From positions 1,196,501 through 1,260,500 of the forward strand of contig NZ_JAPFCC010000001.1 of assembly GCF_025562715.2 (NCBI RefSeq): a DNA stretch of 64,000 nt, written 5' to 3'. The stretch is from Endozoicomonas gorgoniicola (GTDB taxonomy: Bacteria > Pseudomonadota > Gammaproteobacteria > Pseudomonadales > Endozoicomonadaceae). The first letter of the stretch is position 1. Every line of letters starts with the position of its first letter. A program made the translations under genes and the position numbers. Positions 30,809 to 38,986 of this stretch are shown piece by piece. The notes below the pieces were generated by a model. The model saw nothing but the letters and a program-made list of their open reading frames with translations, searched no databases and was not told where the DNA came from.

Positions 30809-31020
30809 CACCAAAGGCATTTAGCGACGCACTCGAACGTCTGGGTGTACCCAAGCAAAAGGAGGCGGCTGCATTTCTTCGTGTAGCTCAGTCAAAAGTT
30901 TCGGACTACAGAAGCGGAAAGCGCACGGTGCCTGGCTATATAGAGGCCGGTCTGCAGGCTCATTTATTGCTTTCTCCCGAGCAACTCGCCACCCTGCGGC
31001 AACTCAGAGGCGTAGACTAG
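30805..31020 (+). CDS. Small HTH protein (module A, gene 3)
   Basis: The product is 71 aa starting MTPKAFSDALERLGVPK. QKEAAAFLRVAQSKVSDYRSG is a helix-turn-helix, followed by a helix (VPGYIEAGLQAHLLL). It is coupled to the tiny membrane protein and probably regulates the module's promoters by binding the dyads at 30383-30397 and 30658-30672 (inference). Confidence 0.72.
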   Translation: MTPKAFSDALERLGVPKQKEAAAFLRVAQSKVSDYRSGKRTVPGYIEAGLQAHLLLSPEQLATLRQLRGVD

Positions 31021-31050
31021 ATACTTCTTGTCTTTGAAAGTTAAAAACAA

Positions 31051-31068
31051 GGTGGACTTTTGTCCACC
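31051..31068. terminator. Bidirectional terminator hairpin
   Basis: GGTGGAC (31051-31057), TTTT loop, GTCCACC (31062-31068) lies between the HTH gene and the convergent KilA-N gene. ATCTTT follows on the + strand. Confidence 0.65.
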
Positions 31069-31077
31069 ATCTTTGGC

Positions 31078-31600
31078 TTAAACCAAGTCTTCCAGTTCCA
31101 ACTGCATTTGAAATTCTTGCAGTAACTGTTTGTGTCGCTCTTTTAGCTCTAATATTTCTTTCCTCCGCTCTGACAAACCTTTACCGTGAAAACTTCCTAA
31201 CTTCTTTGAAAAGCGTTCTGCAATCACATAATCATGCAGGGCTTGCCAGCCTTTTTTATGTTTCAGTTCACCTGAGAAGTATTTGTCCAGAACCGTATAG
31301 GCACCAACTTCAAAATCAGGATCTATCCAACCCGCATATTTATAAGCCAATAGCTTGTATGCCCATGTCCCTGCTGACTTTCCACCCTTTACTATCTTCA
31401 AAACCGGATATCCGGTTTTGACTTCCAGTGACTTGATAAAACCTTTTGTAGAGTCATTATTTACAAACTTTCCAGCAAGATTTTTGGACTTTCCTCCACT
31501 GGCCTTCCACATGTCCGTCAGTGATACAAACCCGTCATCATTAACACGAACAGTTTGACCACACAGTTCAAGATTTTTTATTACATCTACTCTTATTCCC
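31078..31600 (-). pseudogene. KilA-N domain protein with probable N-terminal frameshift
   Basis: The frame from the stop at 31078 is open back to about 31600 and reads VRVNDDGFVSLTDMWKASGG, then WAYKLLAYKYAGWIDPDFEV, all KilA-N domain hallmarks (DNA-binding, phage anti-repressor type). The in-frame ATG at 31512 would cut into the domain. Upstream in frame there is no good start before a stop. If the A6 run on the minus strand (T6 at 31574-31579) had five A's, ATG near 31602 would be in frame, giving MGNKSRCNKNLELCGQ. A frameshift is the simplest explanation. The gene is a likely moron. Confidence 0.65.
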
Positions 31601-31659
31601 CATGTTCAAAAAGTAAAAGCCATCCATGGCGACCCATGTTTCACTTTGGGTTGTTAGTC

Positions 31660-31696
31660 AAAAAAAATTACTCAGCCCCTGCCGTTTTTCTGGCAG
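31660..31696 (-). terminator. Terminator after the portal gene
   Basis: On the minus strand, CTGCC/GGCAG (31692-31696 and 31679-31683) with an 8-nt loop is followed about 12 nt later by an eight-T run (31660-31667). It lies downstream of the portal stop and upstream of the KilA-N gene. Confidence 0.6.
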
Positions 31697-31747
31697 ATAA
31701 AAAACACCCCTAGCAACCATGTTCGCCAAGGGCTTTTAGTAATCGGG

Positions 31748-32977
31748 TTATTCGGTGTCGGGCGTGGGTTCGTCTTCGGTAGCGTTCTGGCCGCTACCCA
31801 TATTCAGCGGTTGCAGGTATTCATCCAGACCGTCAATCCGGTTCAGGTCTTCCAGCTCCCTGACCTCATTACGGGACAGCCAGCCATACTCTATCGCTGT
31901 CTTGTAATAGTCTTTCCGTTCGGTCAGTGTGCCACGCAGCAGCCCCTGCAAATTGAACTTCACAAAATAGGTGTTGCTGTCAGGGAACAGCTTCCGGTTA
32001 AGTTCCTGCTCCCATCGGACAATCCATGGGGTCATGGTGTAGCGCAGGAAACCAAGGTAAAGCTCGCTGATATTGTTAAAGGTGGCTTTATCAAGGTCGT
32101 TGATCATATGGCTGGGGACATTATAAATACGTCCGATCTCAGCTATCTGAAATTTTCGGGTTTGTAAAAACTGGGCGTCTTCCGGATTAATGCCAATTTT
32201 CTGGAACTCCATGCCTTCTTCAAGCACGGCGACGTTATGGGCGTTCTCCAGACCGCTGTATAAGTCTTTCCATTGCTTTCTCAGTCTCTCGACCGGACTT
32301 GGGTCATCCGGATTTTCTGCTTTCCGCTTTAACCGACCAGGGTGCTTCAGGACACCCGCCACTAATGAACCACTGCCAAACAATTTAGCGCCGAACTTCT
32401 GGGCAGACTGAGCCAGCCCGATGGCCTCCCTGTGCAGGGAAACCGGCGAGAGTCCGACCAGTCCGTCAAACCCTAAAGCCGGTATATGCAGAATATCTTC
32501 CGGTTCTGCCTCCAGGGGTATCTCATTGATTTGTGTCTGGTACCTCAACTGGTTATCAATGGCCTGCGGATAAGTCCGGTCAGGTAACAGCGGCACTAAA
32601 GCCCGAGGCTCACCCATCTGGTTGCGAACAATATAGCTGTAACCATTGCCCCAGCCCACACAATGACTCATGACGGTATTACGCCAGTTGAATGAAGTCA
32701 TCCATCGGTTCGGGGTGTTATGCAGAATGTTATACAAAGGGTGGTTAACAGCCAGTTCGCTACCTTCAGACGTCCTGCGCCTTACGTTCAGCGGCAACTG
32801 TGCCAGGGTTTCCGACAGCAGCCGTATGCAGGCATAGACCGCTGACATTTGCAGGGCTGAATGCTGGTTTACCTGTACGCCGCTGTCGTTGGGCATCAAA
32901 ACATCGAAGCCAGAACTGCTTGGTTGTGGCGGTGGCGTCTCAGCGGGTTTTGCCCGAAACAGGCTATCTATGATCAT
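31748..32977 (-). CDS. Portal protein, HK97 family
   Basis: The product is 409 aa. HSALQMSAVYACIRLLSETLAQLPLN, HPLYNILHNTPNRWMTSFNW and the later IYNVPSHMINDLDKATFNNISELY are the classic family motifs. It forms the dodecameric channel for DNA packaging. The C-terminal tail is acidic (EDEPTPDTE). It overlaps the small membrane gene upstream by 14 nt. The order portal-[KilA-N, module A insert]-protease-capsid shows that morons were inserted between portal and protease. Confidence 0.93.
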   Translation of the reverse strand: MIIDSLFRAKPAETPPPQPSSSGFDVLMPNDSGVQVNQHSALQMSAVYACIRLLSETLAQLPLNVRRRTSEGSELAVNHPLYNILHNTPNRWMTSFNWRNTVMSHCVGWGNGYSYIVRNQMGEPRALVPLLPDRTYPQAIDNQLRYQTQINEIPLEAEPEDILHIPALGFDGLVGLSPVSLHREAIGLAQSAQKFGAKLFGSGSLVAGVLKHPGRLKRKAENPDDPSPVERLRKQWKDLYSGLENAHNVAVLEEGMEFQKIGINPEDAQFLQTRKFQIAEIGRIYNVPSHMINDLDKATFNNISELYLGFLRYTMTPWIVRWEQELNRKLFPDSNTYFVKFNLQGLLRGTLTERKDYYKTAIEYGWLSRNEVRELEDLNRIDGLDEYLQPLNMGSGQNATEDEPTPDTE

Positions 32978-33140
32978 GGCGTTTACAGGCGTAGCTTAAC
33001 AAGGAGGCGTAACTCATCAACATCAGCCCGGCAACAATAAGTACCGCCCAAAGGCTCCAGGCAAGCCAGAGGCCGGTCAAGAACAAAGCTGCGCCAGTGA
33101 CGCCAAGCAGGTCACATAACCAGAAGGTCTTCTTCGTCAT
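32964..33140 (-). CDS. Small membrane protein between terminase and portal
   Basis: About 58 aa starting MTKKTFWLCDLLGV. Two close hydrophobic spans (GAALFLTGLWLAW and AVLIVAGLMLMSYASLL) suggest a hairpin. The start overlaps the TerL 3' end; a TTG 6 codons earlier is an alternative. Function unknown; such small genes are common here. Confidence 0.6.
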   Translation of the reverse strand: MTKKTFWLCDLLGVTGAALFLTGLWLAWSLWAVLIVAGLMLMSYASLLSYACKRHDHR

Positions 33141-34788
33141 AGACTGAGTCGTTTTCAATTTGTAACAGGGCGCGGTTCATCCCCATAAACAGGGCCACCG
33201 GACCGTCAATCTTGCAGTCATCATTCAGTTTGTTCGGAAACACATTGTCGTTCTTGTCCACCCGGGCGTTGACGTTTGACATCATCCACGCCATAACGGG
33301 ACTGTGTTCATGGTGGATGCGGTGGTCTATCATCACGGCGTCGGTTTCTTTCATCGCCTCACTGAAGTTTTTAACAGACTGCTGTACCTGGACAATGGTA
33401 AAACCGTCTTCCTGCAGCTGGGTTGCCATCTGGGTTGCGCCCCAGGGGTCAAAAGCAATCTCGGCGGCGTCGTAATGCTGCGCCCAGTCTTTGGCATCCT
33501 TATAAATGACGCTGTAATCAATGATCTGTCCCGGCGTCAGGGTCAGCCAGCCATCCTTTGCCCATTGCTGGTAGAGCTTCTGGATGTGGTGCGCCTTGCC
33601 GGACTTCAGCGGGTCAAGTACCGCTTCGGGCAGGTAGAACTTCACCTTCAGGTGGTAATGCCGGTTGTCATCTGGGAACAGACCGACCAGTGCCGTAATA
33701 TCGCGCTTACTGGACAGGTCAATGGCAAGGTAACAGGGCAGGCTTTTAAGCCTTGGGTCAGGTGCCAGTTCCGGGCAGAGCCGCCAGTGTTCCATATTAA
33801 AGTAGGCGGTCTCACCCTCGCACCAAATGTCCAGCCGCTTTCGTTTAAACTCGCTGGCGGCACTGGGCGTTTGCCGGGCTTTCTGACACAATCGGCGCAT
33901 ATCGTATATTTTGACCGATATGCCGAGATTGGGGTTAGCCTGAACCCATAGTGTTTCGTTTGTCCATTCTTCCGGGTCGTCCAGGGTGTAGATCATCCCG
34001 AAACAGCTGTCGTCCTCAAACACACCCTCAAGGACTTTGGTCAGGTAGTCCCGCACTTCATAACAGATGCCGGTCCGGTCATCGCCTGCAGTGGTGATGA
34101 CCAGCAGCAGCGGCTGGCTGCGGGAAGCCATTGACAGCTCGAGTACGTCATAGACCCGGCGGTTCTTATGGGCATGAAGTTCGTCAATAAGCGCAGCATG
34201 GCTGTTCTTTCCCTCCAGTGTGTCGCTGTCCGACGCCAGTGGCTTGAAGGCGCTGCTGGAGCCTTCATGGCAGACGCTATGGTTGTATGCCTGGATATGG
34301 TTCTTCAGCTTGCTGTTGCGGGTCATATCGCGGGCCGTGTCAAACACAATACGCGCCTGGTCGCGGCTGGTCGCGGCACTGTAGACCTCGGCACCAGGCT
34401 CATCGTCCCATCGGGTCATGTACAGCCCCAGGGGCGCGATAAAAGTACTCTTGCCGTTCTTTCTTCCGACTTCTATATAGGCGCTGCGAAACCGTCGTCT
34501 TCCGGTGTCCGCCCAGACCCAGCCGTACAGGTTGATGACTATAAACACCTGCCAGTCTGACGGGGTAATGGGCTGGCCAGCCCACTCGCCCTTGATGTGC
34601 GGTACATGGTCAAAGAAGTCCAGAACGTCCTGCGCCTTGTCAACATCAAACACCAGGCCGCGTTCGTGGCCGTGTTCCATATCATCAAGGAACCGGCGAC
34701 AGGCAAGGCGTACCCACTTGCAGGCGGGAATGGTTTCACTGGTTACATCCAGTGCATATTCGTAACCAGCCTGCCAGTTAACAGCCAT
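33112..34788 (-). CDS. Terminase large subunit
   Basis: The product is 558 aa. Walker A-like GRKNGKSTFIAP near residue 104, Walker B-like HAALIDELHAHKNRR near 196, then LLLVITTAGDDRTG. The nuclease part has CYLAIDLSSKRDITALVGLFP (first metal Asp) near 350 and later DDCKIDGPVALFMG. It translocates and cuts phage DNA during packaging. Its ATG is coupled to the TerS stop (1-nt overlap). Confidence 0.95.
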   Translation of the reverse strand: MAVNWQAGYEYALDVTSETIPACKWVRLACRRFLDDMEHGHERGLVFDVDKAQDVLDFFDHVPHIKGEWAGQPITPSDWQVFIVINLYGWVWADTGRRRFRSAYIEVGRKNGKSTFIAPLGLYMTRWDDEPGAEVYSAATSRDQARIVFDTARDMTRNSKLKNHIQAYNHSVCHEGSSSAFKPLASDSDTLEGKNSHAALIDELHAHKNRRVYDVLELSMASRSQPLLLVITTAGDDRTGICYEVRDYLTKVLEGVFEDDSCFGMIYTLDDPEEWTNETLWVQANPNLGISVKIYDMRRLCQKARQTPSAASEFKRKRLDIWCEGETAYFNMEHWRLCPELAPDPRLKSLPCYLAIDLSSKRDITALVGLFPDDNRHYHLKVKFYLPEAVLDPLKSGKAHHIQKLYQQWAKDGWLTLTPGQIIDYSVIYKDAKDWAQHYDAAEIAFDPWGATQMATQLQEDGFTIVQVQQSVKNFSEAMKETDAVMIDHRIHHEHSPVMAWMMSNVNARVDKNDNVFPNKLNDDCKIDGPVALFMGMNRALLQIENDSVYDEEDLLVM

Positions 34789-35306
34789 CAGACACCCTCA
34801 CGCGCCATCCTTCTTCTCTTCTGCCAGTCCTCAAACTCATCCTGTGGCTTGTCGGTATCAGCACGGATACGGGAACGGCTGGACGGGGTCATGCCAAATT
34901 CACACAACATTTGTTTCATCTGCTCGGACAGCTTCAGGCTTGCCTTGAAATAAGGGGACAGTACCGGAACGGTCATGGGGCGGCCTTCACTGGTCTTGCG
35001 GTCGGCATAGCGGGGATCGGCAATCACCATGCCTTTCTTCTTGATCATTTCACCCGCCTCAACCCACTGGGCATACAGCTCACAGTAAACTGCCAGGGCA
35101 TCCTGGTCCATGTTGGTCAGTACGCCACATTCCTCCAGCTCCTTGGTAATACTCCGCCAGTGCTTGCGAGCCAAATCGGAAAGCGCTCTGGGAGCCAATG
35201 GCCGTTTGGCTTTTTCCGGTCTCGGTTCCTGGCTGTTGACACGGCAGGGCTGGGCAGTGCCTCTGATAACTTTGAGGTTAGTGGGGATCGGTTTTCTGCC
35301 TTTCAT
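34788..35306 (-). CDS. Terminase small subunit (P27 family)
   Basis: The product is 172 aa. It starts MKGRKPIPTNLKVIRGTAQP, the characteristic opening of P27-type small terminases, followed by SDLARKHWRSITKELEECGVL and ALAVYCELYAQWVEAGEMI. It recognises packaging sites on phage DNA. It overlaps the preceding methyltransferase end by 29 nt. Confidence 0.9.
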   Translation of the reverse strand: MKGRKPIPTNLKVIRGTAQPCRVNSQEPRPEKAKRPLAPRALSDLARKHWRSITKELEECGVLTNMDQDALAVYCELYAQWVEAGEMIKKKGMVIADPRYADRKTSEGRPMTVPVLSPYFKASLKLSEQMKQMLCEFGMTPSSRSRIRADTDKPQDEFEDWQKRRRMAREGV

Positions 35307-36518
35307 GTTTCACTTCTTCAAACGTTTTCCCGGTTGAGCTATGGACTGCCTGCTGGTCGGCGTACTGCTGCCAGCGGTTAATGATCACATCACAGAACCG
35401 GGGGTCTATCTCAATCATGCGACAGCGTCGACCTGATTTTTCACAGGCTATCAGTGTGGATCCTGAACCCCCAAAAGGGTCATAGACAATGTCACCTTCT
35501 TTACTGCTGTTGGTGATGCAGCGCAGGGACAGTTCAACGGGTTTCTGGGTGGGGTGTACGTAGTCTTTTGACAGGTCGCGGTGTATCTGGAAGACGTCGG
35601 AGCAGTTGTCGGCTTTCCTGCCACCATGCCAGAACCTCTTCCCCCCCCATTTCCCTTCCATCCAAAGAAAATCAGCTCGTACTGGCTGTGGTAGTTGGCA
35701 TTGCGCATCAGGATGTTTTCTTTTACCCAGACAATAATCTTCGCTTCCTTGTGCAGGTGCAGGTTAAACAGGGAAAAATACATAGGGCAGTTAAGGCAGC
35801 CACCACACATATAAATCCGTGCGTTCTCATTCAGCACATGCTCAACCGAAACATGGAAACTGACCGGAATCACCGACTGCGTAATATCACCCACAATCGA
35901 ATCCTGCTTTGTAGAGATGTAATTCACCCCATACGGCGGATCGGTAAACATCATCTCCGCCCGTTCTTCCTTTATATAGTCACGGACTTCATCTCGCAGG
36001 GTAGCGTCACCGCAGAACAGACGGTGTTCTCCCAGTTGCCAGACATCGCCCCATTGTGACACCAGCGGCTGATTGTCGTCAGGCTCAGGGCATTGGTTCT
36101 CTTTGGCCAGGCTGTCGTCTTCCTCACCGTTGTCAATGAAGTCGTCCTCGGTAAAGCCAGTCAACTCAATATCAAAGTTTGCCGCCTGCAGGTCGGATAA
36201 CTCAACCCGAAGCAGGTCATCGTTCCAGCCACCGCCCAGCTCCTGCAGACGATTGTCTGCCAGCATAAAGGCTTTTTTCTGGTGTTCATCCAGGTGACTG
36301 AGCGTGATGGTCGGCACTTCATCCAGTCCAATACGCTTTGCTGCCAGTACACGGCCATGACCCGACACAATCCGGCAATTGTCATCAATCAGTACCGGCA
36401 CGTTAAACCCGAACTCAGTAATGGAGGCGGCGATCCGGCTTATTTGGTCATTGTCATGTTGTTTGGGATTGCCAGCATAGGGAATGAGCTGGTCGGTTTT
36501 AACCTGCGAAATAAGCAT
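35278..36518 (-). pseudogene. ParB-like nuclease domain fused to DNA methyltransferase, frameshifted at poly-G
   Basis: Residues 1-~90 are a ParB-type domain (GHGRVLAAKRIGLDEVPTITL). A beta-class DNA methyltransferase follows, with TDPPYGVNY near 190 and, after the break, HPTQKPVELSLRCI and DPFGGSGSTLIACEKSGR, the catalytic and AdoMet motifs in the expected order. The two frames meet at eight C's on the + strand (35641-35648). One more G on the minus strand would join ...FFGWKGNGGG to KRFWHGG, giving an intact protein of about 413 aa. The start at 36518 has no strong ribosome site. It is upstream of TerS. It could be a phase-variable gene, a recent mutation or a sequencing error. Confidence 0.8.
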
Positions 36519-36690
36519 AAAAAATCAGATCAACCAAATTTGCACGTATAAAAAATTAGCTGGGCGCGACGGTATTCGCCCAAAGGCTACAACTATCGGA
36601 TACCCCCTACCCCAATTCGGATTTTACCTATCTCAGATTCGGAAAACCGAAGCAAGGCTCGACCCATCGGCAGACCAGTACTACAATGGC

Positions 36691-36710
36691 AGACCTGATC
36701 TGAGGTCTGT
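36691..36710. promoter_or_regulatory. Dyad before a small membrane ORF
   Basis: CAGACCT and AGGTCTG flank GATCTG, at 36691-36710, directly upstream of ATG 36711 and within the ribosome site. It may be an operator or a structured leader. Confidence 0.5.
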
Positions 36711-36836
36711 ATGAAAGAATGCCACTGCACAGGGACCGTGAAGCGTATCAACCGCCACTGGTCTGTCGTCTGTCTTGTCCTGTCATTATTGAGCCTGAGT
36801 ACCGGCATCGTTGTTGGTCTGGGTATCAGTCTGTGA
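36711..36836 (+). CDS. Possible 41-aa membrane protein
   Basis: MKECHCTGTVKRINRHW is followed by a hydrophobic span (SVVCLVLSLLSLSTGIVVGLG). GAGG lies 6 nt upstream, within the dyad at 36691-36710. Its 3' end is antisense to the end of the lipoprotein gene. Small membrane morons occur elsewhere in this phage, which supports it modestly. Confidence 0.45.
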   Translation: MKECHCTGTVKRINRHWSVVCLVLSLLSLSTGIVVGLGISL

Positions 36837-37088
36837 GCGTATCAGCCGATTGATAATCCTTGACCACTTGAAAGGATAAGTGGCGCTGTGTTCAACCTCG
36901 TCACCACTTGGTATGCACAACACTTTCATTACCGCGCCGTCGCTTTCACGGTTATAAACCAGCGCATCAAAGCTCAGCTGATGGCACTCGTCCAGGCTTT
37001 CACGGACAGCCTGTGGTTGCATGGCACAGCCAGACAGTAACAGACAGGCAAGCACCAGTAACAGGCACCGCTTAATACCAGTCATCAT
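36786..37088 (-). CDS. Small phage lipoprotein
   Basis: About 100 aa. KRCLLLVLACLLLSGCAMQP is a lipobox signal peptide. The mature part has two more Cys (DECHQ, VLCIPSG), possibly a disulphide, and a Thr/Gln-rich tail. Start at 37088 or 37085, after AGGG. Its overlap with the HNH gene is 17 nt. An outer-membrane lysis role (o-spanin) is possible, but its length and lack of Pro richness do not fit well. Confidence 0.7.
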   Translation of the reverse strand: MMTGIKRCLLLVLACLLLSGCAMQPQAVRESLDECHQLSFDALVYNRESDGAVMKVLCIPSGDEVEHSATYPFKWSRIINRLIRSQTDTQTNNDAGTQAQ

Positions 37089-37446
37089 TCTTTTCCCTCG
37101 CGGTTTTCTTATCATGGCAGCGCTTACACAACGACTGCCAGTTGTCACGGTTCCAGAACTTCATCCGGTCGCCCCGGTGCGGTTCGATGTGGTCAACGAC
37201 GGTGGCCTCTACAATCAGGCCCAGTTCAGCGCAACGAATACACAGCGGGTTGTCCATCAGGAACAATCGACGTGCCTTGCTCCATTGCCGGTCATAACCG
37301 CGCCGGTAGGCATTGGGACGCTGTTTGTCATTCCGGCAACGACGGCGTACATCACGCTTCAGATGTACGTGTTGCAGGCAGTAATGGTTTGTTGTCGTGT
37401 TAGGGCAACCGAAGGCTCTGCAAGGGGTGGGGATTGATGAAGGCAA
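37072..37446 (-). CDS. HNH endonuclease
   Basis: About 124 aa. It begins TTG CCT TCA (MPSSIPTPCRAFGCPN). Zinc-binding Cys pairs (CRAFGC; CIRCAELG) and the HNH core EATVVDHIEPHRGD ... NWQSLCKRCHDKKTARE are clear. HNH proteins next to terminases help DNA packaging in many siphophages; here it lies just upstream of the packaging block. TTG 37446 is chosen because family members start MPxxIPxPC. Confidence 0.82.
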   Translation of the reverse strand: MPSSIPTPCRAFGCPNTTTNHYCLQHVHLKRDVRRRCRNDKQRPNAYRRGYDRQWSKARRLFLMDNPLCIRCAELGLIVEATVVDHIEPHRGDRMKFWNRDNWQSLCKRCHDKKTAREKNDDWY

Positions 37447-37450
37447 AATG

Positions 37451-38113
37451 TTATCCAGAAACAAGCCGTAAACGGCACTGGTGGTAGTCCCTTAACTGGC
37501 TTTTACGTTTCTGGTAATCATAACCCAGTGTCAGAAGCCTGGCGTCATAGTGGCGCAACTCTGAGACTTCCTTAAGCTGGTCGTCGTTCAGGGCTTCTGT
37601 TATAGGCTTGTCATCTGGCAGGCTCATATCTTCACGCAGGTGCTTTGCATCCTTTCCGAACACAACACCATAAATAAGGTTGTGTTCATTGATGTAATGG
37701 TGGGCTTTTGTTTCCTTGCCAATAGCTTCCCGTGTGTCCTGAAGTAACCGGCACATATCCAGACTTCCGGATCGAGAATCAAGGCTGTCTCGAATGTATT
37801 CCTCCATCCGGTCAAACTGGTCGATATAATCCAGCTTGAACTGGTTGGCTTTCTTGCCGGTAAAACCAAGAATCAGGTAACTGAAACCACGGCGGGTCAT
37901 TTCATAACAGTCATAAGACTGCCCTTTTATAGAATATTTGGCTGCTGAAAAGTCAGCAGCCAAACTTGGTTGTTCGACCATACATTTTCTAATGCTATCA
38001 AGCACATTTCTGTGTTCCCTTTCAAAGTAATTTGCCACATCCGTACTAACGGCATACAACCGGCCAGTGTGCTTCCTGATCTTAACGACAGGCGCAACTT
38101 TCAGTGCATTCAT
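37451..38113 (-). CDS. Rha-family phage regulatory protein (second copy)
   Basis: The product is 220 aa. TDVANYFEREHRNVLDSIRK ... YDCYEMTRRGFSYLILGFTGKKANQFKLDYI matches the pRha domain very well (FTxxGF-like motif). The C-terminal ~110 residues hold a helical region with LREDMSLPDDKPITEALND. It is the downstream gene of the 38.1-kb transcript and may control lytic functions. It differs from the shorter Rha at 2354. Confidence 0.85.
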   Translation of the reverse strand: MNALKVAPVVKIRKHTGRLYAVSTDVANYFEREHRNVLDSIRKCMVEQPSLAADFSAAKYSIKGQSYDCYEMTRRGFSYLILGFTGKKANQFKLDYIDQFDRMEEYIRDSLDSRSGSLDMCRLLQDTREAIGKETKAHHYINEHNLIYGVVFGKDAKHLREDMSLPDDKPITEALNDDQLKEVSELRHYDARLLTLGYDYQKRKSQLRDYHQCRLRLVSG

Positions 38114-38220
38114 TGGTTTACCTTCTTACAGACGCAACCTGTCGCTGGCGGTGATGGCAAGAAGGTAAAAAAAGCCATCAGCCAGGACAGGCTGCATAAC
38201 AGGAAAAAAACTGTGAGTAT

Positions 38221-38240
38221 AAAAAAAGCCCTTTCGGGCT
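38221..38240 (-). terminator. Strong leftward terminator
   Basis: On the minus strand AGCCC-GAAA-GGGCT (38227-38240) is followed by seven T's (38221-38227). It ends the transcript of the HTH gene at 38341-38550 before the Rha gene. Confidence 0.82.
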
Positions 38241-38340
38241 GCTTTAAAATGGGGGTTTCTGCGACGATCAGGCACTAAAAACCTGATCTTAGATAAAAGA
38301 GTAGTTTTAAATGGGTGTTTTGCAAGTTTTTATAATAATT

Positions 38341-38550
38341 TTATTTTTCAGTCCGAGCCAGGCACTCAAGGGCAAACTGTACGACATAGGGTGCCTTGCT
38401 GTTTTCTTTCGCAGGATTCAGGTAATCACGCATCGTGCGCTCAGGTATGCCAATTTGCTTGGCAGCGCCTCTTTGTGAAAAGCCTGCTTTTTCTATTATA
38501 TCCCGCAAGTACATTGCGTCAGGGTTGTACAGGCTGCAATCCGGTTTCAT
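38341..38550 (-). CDS. Small HTH protein (module B, gene 3)
   Basis: The product is 69 aa. YLRDIIEKAGFSQRGAAKQIGIPERTMRDYL is a helix-turn-helix, followed by APYVVQFALECLA, which resembles the corresponding segment (VPGYIEAGLQAHLLL) of the module A protein at 30805. It follows two tiny membrane genes in the same order as module A. Confidence 0.72.
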   Translation of the reverse strand: MKPDCSLYNPDAMYLRDIIEKAGFSQRGAAKQIGIPERTMRDYLNPAKENSKAPYVVQFALECLARTEK

Positions 38551-38596
38551 AAGCTCTCCATAAAAAATGCCCAGTCAACGCTGGGCAACAAATTAA

Positions 38597-38707
38597 TTAG
38601 TTAATTAAAAAAGCGATGGCTAATCCTAATAAAGCCCCCACAATAACTAACTTTGTTCCAAGTTTAAAAATTTCTTTGTATTCGTTATTCATTGTTGCTT
38701 GTCTCAT
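38597..38707 (-). CDS. Tiny membrane protein (module B, gene 2)
   Basis: The product is 36 aa: MRQATMNNEYKEIFKLGTKL followed by a hydrophobic C-terminal span (VIVGALLGLAIAFLIN). AGAGG lies 7 nt upstream. A second ATG at 38692 is possible. It corresponds to the 35-aa protein of module A. Confidence 0.55.
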   Translation of the reverse strand: MRQATMNNEYKEIFKLGTKLVIVGALLGLAIAFLIN

Positions 38708-38767
38708 GTGGCTGCCTCTAAAATTCATAATTAAGTTGATTGGAGGGCTGTCCCTAGCCCTTTCCGT

Positions 38768-38890
38768 TTACATTATTTTGTCCCAAATCCAAGCAAATCC
38801 TGCGGCTAGCATTGCGATAATCCTTATAAATCGCTCAATAATTTCTAATCGTTTGTTTAACTTCTCTCTGTTTCTTTCTGACTCTGTCAC
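38768..38890 (-). CDS. Small coiled-coil membrane protein (module B, gene 1)
   Basis: The product is 40 aa from GTG 38890, with AGGAGG 5 nt upstream. MTESERNREKLNKRLEIIER is charged and helical; FIRIIAMLAAGFAWIW is a membrane span. It corresponds to the 59-aa protein of module A. The excellent ribosome site is the strongest support. Confidence 0.6.
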   Translation of the reverse strand: MTESERNREKLNKRLEIIERFIRIIAMLAAGFAWIWDKIM

Positions 38891-38943
38891 GTCGCCTCCT
38901 CAGGCTCGATATTTGCCTAACCGTTATTGGTTGGCATGCGCAT

Positions 38944-38973
38944 ATAATAGGCGATCACCGCCTAATAGTCCAC
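38944..38973 (-). promoter_or_regulatory. Promoter of module B with spacer dyad
   Basis: On the minus strand, TATTAT (-10, 38944-38949) lies downstream of a GTGGAC-like -35 (about 38968-38973). The dyad TAGGCG-N5-CGCCTA (38948-38964) fills the spacer and runs into the -10 box, as in module A. Confidence 0.6.
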
Positions 38974-38986
38974 CTTTTTCATAGCA

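Noticed and set aside
36593..36808. 71-aa minus-strand ORF near 36.7 kb
   Set aside because: No ribosome site and no features; overlaps a dyad and a small + strand membrane ORF with better signals.
38616..38984. 122-aa + strand ORF with hydrophobic segments
   Set aside because: It is antisense to two tiny minus-strand membrane genes that have good ribosome sites (GTG 38890, ATG 38707) and a matching promoter.
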